Shown here one piece after another: positions 1-6,975 of a stretch of DNA of 10,991 nt; the stretch's first letter is position 1; each line of letters begins with the position of its first letter. The stretch is from Trueperaceae bacterium (GTDB lineage: Bacteria; Deinococcota; Deinococci; Deinococcales; Trueperaceae): the NCBI GenBank assembly GCA_007130355.1, contig SLSQ01000340.1:1-10991 (forward strand), written 5' to 3'. The translations under genes and the position numbers were made by a program. A model generated the notes under the pieces. It worked only from the letters and a program-made list of their open reading frames with translations. It searched no databases and had not been told where the DNA came from.

Positions 1-1438
1 GGCTCAGCGCCTGTTCCCAGCGGAAGTCGATCACCCGCTTCGCTTCGCTCTTCAGCATCGCGAACCGTAGCGCGCCCAGGCCCACCTTTCGGGCGACCTC
101 GTCGGCGTCGGCCAGGTCCGGGTTCTTCTCCTGGACCACGGCGCGGGCTCGGCGGCGGGCCTCCTCCATCACCTCGTCGATCGCCAGGGTGATCCCCTTG
201 CGGCCGCTCATCGCCTGCCCCTCCAGGGTGACCACCTCGTACGCCAGGTGGTGGCTGCCCTCGGCGGCGCGGCGGCCCTCCTCGGTCCCGGACAGGCCCA
301 GGGCGGCCTTGACCAGCGTCTGCGGGTGGCTCTGACGGGCGTCGATCACGTTCACGATCCGGTCGGCGTGCGCGAAGGCGGTGCCGTCGGGCGCGGCGTC
401 GCCGCCGGGCGCGCTGGTCCAGAGGGGGTGGCCGCTCGGTTGTTCGGCGAACGGCGCGTAGCCGAGTCCCTCGAACAGGCCGGCCTTCCAGAACTGGTAG
501 CCGATGTCCTTGGCGACGTACATGGCGTTGCCGTCGCTGCGCACCAGCACCACGGTCGGCTCCTCCAGCCCCGGGATCCACTCGCTCACGTCCATCACCA
601 GCGCGCCGGCGTACTTGCCGTCCGTAGGACGCGACACGGCGGGGCTGCGCTCCAGCACCTCCAGCCCGCGGTCCAGGAAGCCGCTGGCGACCACGTCCGA
701 CTCCCACACCAGCAGGTCGTACTCGGCGCCGAGGTTCCAGAAGGTGGCCAGCTGGGCGCGGACGATCGCTTCGACGTCGGTGCGCAGCTCGCCGCGCTCG
801 AGGCGGTGCATGGTCTCGGCGACGCCGGCTTCGATGGCGCCGTCGTCCCGCTCCTTCGCCTCGCCGAGGCGGACGTAGAGTCGGCCGTACCAGTGGTCCA
901 GCTTGGTGTCGCCGTCCCACGCCTGGCCGAAGTGGCGCGCGGCGAAGAGGCTTTCGGCCGCCTGGCGGCCGGTGTCGTCGACGTAGTTCTGGACCTCGAC
1001 GGCGTACCCGTCGGCCCGCAGGATGCGGGCCACCGCGTCGCCCAGCACGATGTTCCGCAGGTGCCCGACGTGGGCCTCCTTGTTCGGGTTCACGCTGGTG
1101 TGCTCGACGACCACCTTCTCCTCGCGGGCCGGGGCCGGCGGTGCGGGCGTCGCCACGGTACGAACGAAGGCGCCGGGGTCGAGGAACACGTTGATGTACG
1201 GGCCGACCGCCTCGGCGCGCAGCACGCCCTGGGGCGGTTCGAACCGTTGGACCACCTCGCCGGCGATCACCGCGGGCGAACGCCGCAGCGCCTTGGCGAG
1301 CTGGAAGGCGACCGGCGTGCCGTAGTCGCCCGGCTTGCCGTCCGGGACCTCCTGCACGGGGACCTCGGGCGGTTCGGTTCCGAGCGCGCGAATGGCGTCC
1401 TGGAAGGCGGTCTGGAGGGCGGTGCGTACGTCGCGCAT
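1..1438 (-). CDS. argS: arginyl-tRNA synthetase, 3' end outside window
   Basis: Class I aminoacyl-tRNA synthetase that charges tRNA-Arg with arginine in the cytoplasm. The reverse strand reads open from ATG at 1438 to the left edge, giving 479 residues of a family usually near 550-610; the missing part is most of the C-terminal anticodon-binding (DALR) domain. Visible landmarks are an N-terminal additional domain (about residues 1-85), the HIGH motif as HVGH at 123-126 inside HTSVNPNKEAHVGHLRN, the family segment RSDGNAMYVAKDIG, and the KMSKS loop as MSGRKG at 410-415. The VNPNK..HVGH form is typical of Deinococcus/Thermus-type and archaeal enzymes. The ATG is chosen because the protein begins there as the family does. 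No Shine-Dalgarno site precedes it, but a TANNNT box does, suggesting a leaderless message. It is divergent from lon. Confidence 0.95.
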   Translation of the reverse strand, partial: MRDVRTALQTAFQDAIRALGTEPPEVPVQEVPDGKPGDYGTPVAFQLAKALRRSPAVIAGEVVQRFEPPQGVLRAEAVGPYINVFLDPGAFVRTVATPAPPAPAREEKVVVEHTSVNPNKEAHVGHLRNIVLGDAVARILRADGYAVEVQNYVDDTGRQAAESLFAARHFGQAWDGDTKLDHWYGRLYVRLGEAKERDDGAIEAGVAETMHRLERGELRTDVEAIVRAQLATFWNLGAEYDLLVWESDVVASGFLDRGLEVLERSPAVSRPTDGKYAGALVMDVSEWIPGLEEPTVVLVRSDGNAMYVAKDIGYQFWKAGLFEGLGYAPFAEQPSGHPLWTSAPGGDAAPDGTAFAHADRIVNVIDARQSHPQTLVKAALGLSGTEEGRRAAEGSHHLAYEVVTLEGQAMSGRKGITLAIDEVMEEARRRARAVVQEKNPDLADADEVARKVGLGALRFAMLKSEAKRVIDFRWEQALS

Positions 1439-1447
1439 ATCCGCAGG

Positions 1448-1453
1448 AGCGTA
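1448..1453 (-). promoter_or_regulatory. candidate -10 box (TACGCT) for leaderless argS
   Basis: On the minus strand TACGCT, preceded by TGC (an extended -10 TGN), ends nine bases before the argS ATG. No purine-rich Shine-Dalgarno sequence lies between. In Deinococcus, TANNNT boxes at about this distance drive leaderless mRNAs that start at the start codon. No convincing -35 is visible. The assignment is inferred from motif and spacing. Confidence 0.45.
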
Positions 1454-1496
1454 GCACGGCGTCGTGCGGCCGGCCCGCCGCCTCGGGGCGCGCGTC

Positions 1497-1502
1497 TATA
1501 CT
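1497..1502 (+). promoter_or_regulatory. candidate -10 box (TATACT) in the divergent region
   Basis: TATACT is one of the few AT-rich hexamers in this very GC-rich divergent region and matches the -10 consensus at five of six bases. No clear -35 lies 16-18 bases upstream. It could give lon a long leader. Its reverse complement also offers a weaker TATAGA box towards argS, so direction is uncertain. Confidence 0.25.
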
Positions 1503-1567
1503 GGCGGGACGCCCGGCCGGGGCCTGGGCGCGTCGCGCGAACGGTTCGCGCCGAGGCGCCGATCCGG

Positions 1568-1573
1568 TAGGCT
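1568..1573 (+). promoter_or_regulatory. candidate -10 box (TAGGCT) for lon
   Basis: TAGGCT fits TANNNT and is identical to the hexamer before the LysM/M23 gene at 7838-7843. Transcription from it would begin near 1580, inside the HAIR-like repeat that overlaps its last two bases, and leave a leader of roughly 155 nt before the lon GTG. Alternatively the overlapping TTGACA at 1573-1578 could serve as a -35, but no good -10 lies 16-18 bases downstream of it. Confidence 0.35.
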
Positions 1574-1592
1574 TGACAAGCGGCGACTCAGA
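1572..1592 (+). promoter_or_regulatory. HAIR-like inverted repeat, possible HspR operator of lon
   Basis: The sequence is CTTGACA, seven bases, then ACTCAGA. The HspR-associated inverted repeat (HAIR) consensus is CTTGAGT-N7-ACTCAAG, so each half matches at five of seven positions and the spacing is exact. HspR represses chaperone and protease genes in actinobacteria and in Deinococcus. The site overlaps the candidate lon -10 and start region, where a repressor would act. The match is imperfect and rests on one site. Confidence 0.4.
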
Positions 1593-1598
1593 TTCGCT

Positions 1599-1618
1599 GC
1601 GCCCGCCTTGGCGGGCGC
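1599..1618 (+). repeat. perfect 9-bp GC inverted repeat (hairpin) before lon
   Basis: GCGCCCGCC and GGCGGGCGC are exact reverse complements separated by TT, giving a very stable hairpin with a practical four-base loop. No T-run follows, so it is not a standard intrinsic terminator. If lon is transcribed from near 1580 the hairpin would sit about 20 nt into the leader, where it could stabilise the 5' end or attenuate transcription. A chance palindrome in GC-rich DNA is possible. Confidence 0.5.
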
Positions 1619-1724
1619 GCGTCGTTCGTCGCCGGGGCCGGCCGCCGCCACGCCGCGCCCGCGCCCCGAACCTCCACGCGCACGCCCACGCCGCCCGACG
1701 CGGCACGAACGCGACGCACCCCCG

Positions 1725-1730
1725 AAGGAG
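1725..1730 (+). promoter_or_regulatory. ribosome binding site of lon (AAGGAG)
   Basis: AAGGAG stands six bases before GTG 1737. It decides the lon start: the frame is open for 91 codons upstream from 1464, but that stretch is arginine- and proline-rich and unlike a Lon N-terminus. Confidence 0.8.
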
Positions 1731-1736
1731 CCGACC

Positions 1737-4205
1737 GTGGCCGAATCCCCCGAAGCACCCCGCTACGACGCGCCCGTCCCGGTCTGCCCGGTACGCGGCT
1801 CGGTGCTGTACCCGAGCATGGTCATGCCGATCGACGCCGGCCGCGCCGTCAGCATCCGCGCCATCAACGCCGCGCTCGACCGCGACCGCACGATCGTGAT
1901 CATCAGCCAGCGCGACCGCGAGGTCGAGGAGCCGACCCCCGCCGACCTGTACGAGATCGGCACCGTCTGCACGATCATGCGGATGAAGAAGAACCCCGAC
2001 GGCAGCATCCAGATGCTGGTGCGCGCGGTCGGCCGCGTCAAGATCGACGCGTTCCACGAGGCGGGCGGCCGCATCGAGGCCGACCTCACCCCGTTCGAGG
2101 TCGAGGACGGCGACGAGACGGTCGTGCAGGCCTCGTTCCGCGAGCTCAAGGAGAAGTTCTCCGACCTGCTCGAGTCGGGCGGTCGCGGCATCCAGGCCGA
2201 GGTGGCGCAGTTCATCCTCAACCTCGAGGACGCCGGCCAGTTCGCCGACTACGTCGCCTACCACCTCGACTTCCGGCTCGAGGACAAGCAGGCCGTGCTC
2301 GAGGCCCACAGCGTCGCCGAACGGCTCCGCAAGGTCCTGGTCCTGATCGACACCGAGATCGAACTGCAGGAGACCCAACGCCGCCTGCAGCGCGAGGTCA
2401 AGGAAGAGATCGACCGAAACCAGCGCGAGTACTTCCTGCGCGAACAGATCAAGGCGCTGCAGAAGGAACTCTCCGGCAGCGACGACGAAGAGGACGAGGT
2501 CGAAGCGTTCCGCGAACGCCTCGAAGCGGCCGAACTGCCCGAAGAGGCGATGAAGGAGGCGCAGCGCGAGCTCAACCGGCTCTCGCGCATGCACCCCGAC
2601 AGCGCCGAAGCGTCGGTGATCCGCACCTACCTCACCACCCTGACCGAACTGCCGTGGAACGTCCGCAGCGACGACCTGCTCGACATCTCCGGCGCCGCAC
2701 AGGTGCTCGAGGAGGACCACTACGGCCTCGAGAAGGTCAAGGACCGGGTCCTCGAGTACCTCGCCGTCCGGATCCTCAAGGCCAAGAAGGCCGAAGCGGG
2801 CGAGCTGGACCCCGACCAGGTGAACAAGGGGCCGATCCTGCTCTTCGTCGGTCCGCCCGGGGTCGGCAAGACCAGCATCGCCAAGTCGGTCGCCAAGGCG
2901 CTCGGACGCGAGTACGTCCGCATCAGCCTGGGCGGCGCGCGCGACGAGAGCGACATCCGCGGCCACCGGCGCACGTACATCGGCTCGATGCCCGGCCGCA
3001 TCGTCCAGGGCATCCGCAGCGCCGGCACCAAGAACCCGGTCTTCCTGCTCGACGAGGTCGACAAGCTCGGCATGAGCTACCAGGGCGACCCGTCCTCCGC
3101 CCTGCTCGAGGTCCTCGACCCCGCCCAGAACAACAGCTTCGTCGACCACTACCTGGGCGTGCCGTTCGACCTCTCCGAGGTGCTGTTCGTCGCCACCGCC
3201 AACTACGCGCAGCAGATCCCCGAAGCGCTGATGGACCGGATGGAGACGATCGAGTTCAACAGCTACATCGAGCAGGAGAAGCTCGAGATCGCCAAGCGCT
3301 ACCTGCTGCCCCGGCAACGGACCGAGAACGGCCTGGAACCGAAGCAGCTCAACGTCAGCGACGGCGCCATCGGCCGGGTGATCGCCTCGTACACGCGCGA
3401 AGCGGGCGTTCGCACCCTCGAACGCACCCTCGGCACCCTGGCCCGCAAGGCCGCCCGCCGCATCGCCGAAGGGGACGCCAAGCGGGTCCGCATCACCGAA
3501 CGGAGCCTCGAGGGCTACCTCGGCGCCGAGCGCTACACGCCCGAATCCGAAGCCGAAGAGGACCTGACCGGGGTCGCGACCGGCATGTACTTCACCCCCG
3601 TCGGCGGCGACATCCTCTTCGTCGAAACGAGCATCACCTCCGGCAAGGGCGGCCTGGTGCTCACCGGCCAGCTGGGCGACGTGATGAAGGAGTCGGCCCG
3701 CGCCGCGCTCACGTACGCCAAGAGCAATGCCGAACGGTTCGGCCTCGACGCCAAGCCGCTCGACGAGAACGAGATCCACGTGCACGTTCCCGCCGGCGCC
3801 ACCCCCAAGGAGGGTCCTTCGGCCGGCACGGCGCTCGCCGTCAGCCTGATCAGCGCCCTCACCGGCATCCCGGTCCGCAAGGACGTCGCCATGACCGGAG
3901 AGATCACCCTGCGTGGCCGGGTGCTGCCGATCGGCGGCCTGAAGGAGAAGATCCTCGGCGCCAAGCGGGCCGGCATCACCCACGTCCTCTACCCCGAGAA
4001 GAACGAGGCCGACCTCAAGGACATCGCCGGGCACCTCACGCGCGGCATCCGGCTGCACCCGGTCCGCGACCTCGACCAGGTCCTCGACCATGCCCTGGTC
4101 GGCGGGCTCGAAGCGCTCGAGTCGCGCTCCGGCGGCGGGCGCCACGGACGCGACCCGAAACGGCGCGCGGGCAAGAAGGACGAGACGCCCGCCGCCCAGG
4201 CCTGA
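1737..4205 (+). CDS. lon: ATP-dependent protease La (Lon)
   Basis: Cytoplasmic AAA+ serine protease that unfolds and degrades damaged and regulatory proteins. The 822-residue product is slightly longer than the E. coli enzyme (784). It starts at GTG behind AAGGAG. Order: LON substrate-binding domain (about 10-205), a charged helical region (about 210-330), the AAA+ module with Walker A GPPGVGKT at 372-379 and Walker B LLDEVDK at 437-443, then the protease domain from about 609. The catalytic dyad is intact: Ser695 in KEGPSAG and Lys738, the second lysine of GGLKEK, with the same 43-residue spacing as S679/K722 of E. coli. The C-terminus is a short basic tail. tpiA follows after 25 bases. A HAIR-like site, GC hairpin and long leader upstream suggest heat-shock control, which is inference. 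Confidence 0.97.
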   Translation: MAESPEAPRYDAPVPVCPVRGSVLYPSMVMPIDAGRAVSIRAINAALDRDRTIVIISQRDREVEEPTPADLYEIGTVCTIMRMKKNPDGSIQMLVRAVGRVKIDAFHEAGGRIEADLTPFEVEDGDETVVQASFRELKEKFSDLLESGGRGIQAEVAQFILNLEDAGQFADYVAYHLDFRLEDKQAVLEAHSVAERLRKVLVLIDTEIELQETQRRLQREVKEEIDRNQREYFLREQIKALQKELSGSDDEEDEVEAFRERLEAAELPEEAMKEAQRELNRLSRMHPDSAEASVIRTYLTTLTELPWNVRSDDLLDISGAAQVLEEDHYGLEKVKDRVLEYLAVRILKAKKAEAGELDPDQVNKGPILLFVGPPGVGKTSIAKSVAKALGREYVRISLGGARDESDIRGHRRTYIGSMPGRIVQGIRSAGTKNPVFLLDEVDKLGMSYQGDPSSALLEVLDPAQNNSFVDHYLGVPFDLSEVLFVATANYAQQIPEALMDRMETIEFNSYIEQEKLEIAKRYLLPRQRTENGLEPKQLNVSDGAIGRVIASYTREAGVRTLERTLGTLARKAARRIAEGDAKRVRITERSLEGYLGAERYTPESEAEEDLTGVATGMYFTPVGGDILFVETSITSGKGGLVLTGQLGDVMKESARAALTYAKSNAERFGLDAKPLDENEIHVHVPAGATPKEGPSAGTALAVSLISALTGIPVRKDVAMTGEITLRGRVLPIGGLKEKILGAKRAGITHVLYPEKNEADLKDIAGHLTRGIRLHPVRDLDQVLDHALVGGLEALESRSGGGRHGRDPKRRAGKKDETPAAQA

Positions 4206-4218
4206 CCCGGTCGGCGGG

Positions 4219-4224
4219 TATCCT
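4219..4224 (+). promoter_or_regulatory. candidate -10 box (TATCCT) for leaderless tpiA
   Basis: TATCCT lies in the 25-base gap between lon and tpiA and ends six bases before the tpiA ATG. There is no Shine-Dalgarno sequence in the gap. This is the spacing expected if transcription began at the ATG itself, so tpiA may be transcribed independently of lon as well as by read-through. No -35 is recognisable. Confidence 0.4.
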
Positions 4225-4230
4225 CGCGCC

Positions 4231-5061
4231 ATGCGACCCCCCCTGATCGCCGGGAACTGGAAGATGCACACCACGCCCAGCGAAGCGCTCGCCTGGTTCG
4301 GGCGCTTCGTGCCGGCCCTCGCCGAGACGCCGCACGCGGGGGTCGAGGTGCTCGTCCACGTCCCCGCCACGCACGTCGCCGCCCTCGCCGCCCGCGTCCA
4401 GGGCGGCGACCTGCGCGTCGGCGGCCAGGACCTCAGCGCCCACGACCAGGGCGCGTACACCGGCGAGGTCTCCGGCGCGATGCTGCGCGACGCCGGCGCG
4501 ACCCACGTGATCGTGGGGCACTCCGAACGCCGTGCCCTGCACCACGAGGACGACGCCACCGTCGCCGCCAAGGCCGCCGCCGCCCGCCGGCACGGCCTGG
4601 TCCCGATCGTCTGCGTCGGCGAGACCGAATCGGAACGGGACGACGGCCAGGCCGAAGCGGTCGTCCTGCGGCAGCTGCGGGCCGGCCTCGCCGAGCTCGC
4701 ACCGACCGACCCGCACGAGCTCGCGATCGCCTACGAGCCGGTCTGGGCGATCGGCACCGGCCGTACCGCCACCGCCGGCGACGCCCAGGCGATGGCGGCC
4801 GCGATCCGTGCGGAGCTCCGCGACCTCCTGCCGACCCTGGCCGACGGGGTGCGGATCCTCTACGGCGGCAGCATGAAGCCCGCGAACGCCGCCGAACTGC
4901 TCGCCCAGGACGACGTCGACGGCGGCCTGATCGGCGGCGCCAGCCTGAACGAGCACGACCTGCTCGCGATCGTGCGCGCCGCCGCCGAGACCCACGCCGC
5001 CGTGCCCGCCGCCGACGACCGCCGCCCCGGCCCGAACGGCGCGAAGGAGGACCCGACATGA
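4231..5061 (+). CDS. tpiA: triose-phosphate isomerase
   Basis: Glycolytic and gluconeogenic enzyme interconverting dihydroxyacetone phosphate and glyceraldehyde 3-phosphate in the cytosol. The 276-residue TIM barrel starts at ATG with AGNWKMH; substrate-binding Asn9 and Lys11, catalytic His97 (VIVGHSERR), catalytic Glu169 (AYEPVWAIGTG) with the adjoining flexible loop, and the phosphate-binding LYGGSMKPAN segment are all present. It is about 25 residues longer than usual because of a Pro/Ala/Asp-rich C-terminal tail after the last barrel helix. The end of that tail encodes the ribosome binding site of the next gene, and the stop overlaps the next start as ATGA, so translation is probably coupled. 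The larger frame open from 4090 is not used, since the family N-terminus begins exactly at 4231. Confidence 0.97.
   Translation: MRPPLIAGNWKMHTTPSEALAWFGRFVPALAETPHAGVEVLVHVPATHVAALAARVQGGDLRVGGQDLSAHDQGAYTGEVSGAMLRDAGATHVIVGHSERRALHHEDDATVAAKAAAARRHGLVPIVCVGETESERDDGQAEAVVLRQLRAGLAELAPTDPHELAIAYEPVWAIGTGRTATAGDAQAMAAAIRAELRDLLPTLADGVRILYGGSMKPANAAELLAQDDVDGGLIGGASLNEHDLLAIVRAAAETHAAVPAADDRRPGPNGAKEDPT
5044..5050 (+). promoter_or_regulatory. ribosome binding site of the M24 peptidase (AAGGAGG)
   Basis: AAGGAGG, a full Shine-Dalgarno match, lies inside the last codons of tpiA seven bases before ATG 5058 and fixes the start of the peptidase. Confidence 0.85.
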
Positions 5062-6137
5062 ACGCCCGCCTGGACCGCGTCCGCGCCGCGATGGAGGAAC
5101 GTTCGCTGGCCGCGATGCTCGTCACCGCCCCCGCCAACGTCCGCTGGTTGAGCGGCTTCGGCTCGCCCGAGGACGCCCGCGTGCTGGTCACCAAGCACGA
5201 CGCCTGGCTGCTCACCGACGCGCGCTACACCGTGCAGGCCGAGGAGCAGTCTCGGATCGAGGCGATCATCGAACGCGACTGGATGGCCGAGGTCGCGAGC
5301 CGCGTACGCAGCGGCCCGCTCGGCGTCGAGGCGGAGCACATGACGCTCGCCACCGCCGCGGCCCTCGCCGGCCGCGCCGGCCAGGAACCGGTCCGCACCG
5401 AGGGCCTGCTCACCCGCCTCCGTCGCGTCAAGGACGAGGCGGAGCTCGACGCGATCCGACGCGCCGCCGCCCTCACCGACCGCGCCTACGAGCACGCCCT
5501 CACGCGCGTGGTTCCCGGCGTCCGCGAGGTCGAGCTCGCCCTGGCGATCGAGACGTTCGTCCGCACGAACGGCGGCGAGGCGATGGCGTTCGACGTGATC
5601 GTCGCCTCCGGCACGCGCGGAGCCATGCCGCACGGCCTCGCCAGCGACAAGCCGATCCGAGACGGCGAGCTCGTCACCATCGACCTCGGCGCCAAGGTCG
5701 ACGGCTACTGCGCCGACATGACCCGCACCTTCGGCGTCGGCGCCGTGCCCGACGCGCACCGCGCCCTCTTCGAGGCGGTGCTCGAGGCGCAGAACGCCGC
5801 CGTCGCCGCGGTCCGGCCCGGCGCGACCGGCAAGGAACTCGACGCCGTCGCCCGCGACCTGCTCGCGCGACACGGACTCGCCGACGCCTTCGCGCACTCG
5901 CTCGGACACGGCGTCGGCCTCGACGTGCACGAAGCGCCCCGCCTCTCCTCCGCCAGCGACGACGTCATGGCGCCCGGCATGGTCGTCACCGTCGAACCGG
6001 GCGTCTACCGCGCCGGTGAAGCCGGCGTCCGGATCGAGGACCTTCTGATCGTGACCGACGAGGGGCACGCGGTCCTCTCGCACGCCCCCAAGGAGTGGCG
6101 CACGGTCGACGCGTCCGACGCCCCGACCGACGCCTGA
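5058..6137 (+). CDS. M24 family Xaa-Pro peptidase (PepQ/PepP-like)
   Basis: Cytosolic metallopeptidase that cleaves peptides next to proline, either as an aminopeptidase or a dipeptidase. The 359 residues match the short bacterial forms. An N-terminal creatinase-type domain (about 1-125, with ANVRWLSGF and LLTDARYTVQAEEQ) precedes the pita-bread catalytic domain. All five metal ligands of the family are present: Asp209 (TIDLGAKVDGY), Asp220 (CADMTRTF), His284 (LGHGVGLDVHE), Glu313 (VEPGVY) and Glu327 (GVRIEDLLIV). It overlaps tpiA by ATGA and has a strong Shine-Dalgarno site, so it is co-transcribed. Placed downstream of lon, it could help recycle peptides released by proteolysis, which is only a suggestion. 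Whether it removes N-terminal residues or splits only Xaa-Pro dipeptides cannot be told from sequence. Confidence 0.94.
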   Translation: MNARLDRVRAAMEERSLAAMLVTAPANVRWLSGFGSPEDARVLVTKHDAWLLTDARYTVQAEEQSRIEAIIERDWMAEVASRVRSGPLGVEAEHMTLATAAALAGRAGQEPVRTEGLLTRLRRVKDEAELDAIRRAAALTDRAYEHALTRVVPGVREVELALAIETFVRTNGGEAMAFDVIVASGTRGAMPHGLASDKPIRDGELVTIDLGAKVDGYCADMTRTFGVGAVPDAHRALFEAVLEAQNAAVAAVRPGATGKELDAVARDLLARHGLADAFAHSLGHGVGLDVHEAPRLSSASDDVMAPGMVVTVEPGVYRAGEAGVRIEDLLIVTDEGHAVLSHAPKEWRTVDASDAPTDA

Positions 6138-6186
6138 ACCCCGCACGACCGAGCGACGGACGCCGAACCCCTCGCGCGCCCCATCT

Positions 6187-6192
6187 GGAGGA
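6187..6192 (+). promoter_or_regulatory. ribosome binding site of the lipoprotein gene (GGAGGA)
   Basis: GGAGGA stands nine bases before ATG 6202. The 64-base gap after the peptidase gene shows no promoter-like hexamer, so the lipoprotein gene is probably read from upstream. Confidence 0.75.
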
Positions 6193-6201
6193 ACGCAGCC
6201 G

Positions 6202-6975
6202 ATGAACACACGCACGCACCTTCTCCTCGCCGCCGTCCTGGGCCTCGCCCTGACGCTCGCCGCCTGCGCCGACCCCGGCCGCGTCACCGCCCTCGAAGCG
6301 CAGCGCGACGACCTGCAGGCGCAGGTCGCCGACCTCGAGGGCCGGATCGTGGACCTCGAAGCGGAGCACCAGGAGCGCCTCGACGCCGTCCGCGACGAAG
6401 GCGACGCCCGCGTCGCCGAGCTCGAGGACCGCGTCGCCGAGCTCCAGGACGACCTGGACGCCGCCCTCGCCCGCACCGACGAGGCGGAGAACGCCCGCGT
6501 GCAGGCGGAGGACGAGATCGCCACCCTCCGCACCGCCCTCACCGACCTGCGCGAAGGACGCGACACCGAGCTCGAGAACCAGCTCCGCCTGGTCGAGGAA
6601 CAGATCGAACGCGCCCAGGAGACCGCCGACGAGCTCGAACGCCGCCGCGTCCGCCTGCTCGGGCAGCTCGACCTCCCCGCCGACGAGGACGCCGACGCCG
6701 AGGACGCGCCGGCGCCCGCGCCCGACCCCGACGCCGACCCCACCGCCGATCCCGCCCTCGAGCCCGAGCAGGACCCCGAGGCCGATCCGGAGCCCGAACC
6801 CGCGGCCGATCCGGCCCCGATGCCGGAGTCGGACGACGCGGACCGGACGCCGGCCGACGATGCGGACGACGTCGAGGACGCTGAGACCGACACCGAATCC
6901 GACGTCGAGTCCGACGCCGAGTCGAACGACGACGCCGAAGCGGCGGACGACGACGAGGACCGCACCGAGCCGTGA
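6202..6975 (+). CDS. coiled-coil lipoprotein with acidic disordered tail
   Basis: I do not recognise a named family. The 257-residue protein begins with a lipoprotein signal: Arg/His near the start, a hydrophobic stretch at 7-21 and a lipobox LAAC with the acylated Cys22. Residues about 27-155 form a strongly predicted coiled coil, with heptad-like Leu/Val/Ala spacing and blocks such as VAELEDRVAELQDDL. Residues 158-257 are low complexity: by my count 28 Asp, 16 Glu and 17 Pro in 100 residues, with two Arg and no Lys. The expected product is a lipid-anchored rod with a flexible, highly negative end outside the membrane. It could be a spacer, a cation-binding surface or a partner of the wall-active neighbour, but no function can be assigned. 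Its stop overlaps the next start as GTGA. Confidence 0.85.
   Translation: MNTRTHLLLAAVLGLALTLAACADPGRVTALEAQRDDLQAQVADLEGRIVDLEAEHQERLDAVRDEGDARVAELEDRVAELQDDLDAALARTDEAENARVQAEDEIATLRTALTDLREGRDTELENQLRLVEEQIERAQETADELERRRVRLLGQLDLPADEDADAEDAPAPAPDPDADPTADPALEPEQDPEADPEPEPAADPAPMPESDDADRTPADDADDVEDAETDTESDVESDAESNDDAEAADDDEDRTEP

Noticed and set aside
248..1570. A 440-codon plus-strand frame opposite argS.
   Set aside because: The minus strand has a full class I synthetase with both signature motifs; the plus frame shows no domain and is its shadow.
1573..1578. A perfect TTGACA read as a sigma-70 -35 box for lon.
   Set aside because: No acceptable -10 lies 16-18 bases downstream (the sequence there is GCTGCG), so the HAIR-like half-site with the TAGGCT -10 fits better.
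1464..1736. An N-terminal extension of Lon from ATG 1464.
   Set aside because: The stretch is Arg/Pro-rich, contains the operator-like repeat and hairpin, and AAGGAG fixes the start at GTG 1737.
2654..4246. A 530-codon plus-strand frame inside lon.
   Set aside because: It is Arg/Pro-rich in a shifted frame of a gene with intact Walker and catalytic motifs.
6700..6970. The repetitive GAC/GAG-rich DNA of the acidic tail as a tandem repeat or recombination site.
   Set aside because: It has no fixed repeat unit and stays in frame as Asp/Glu/Ala/Pro codons, so it is protein low complexity.
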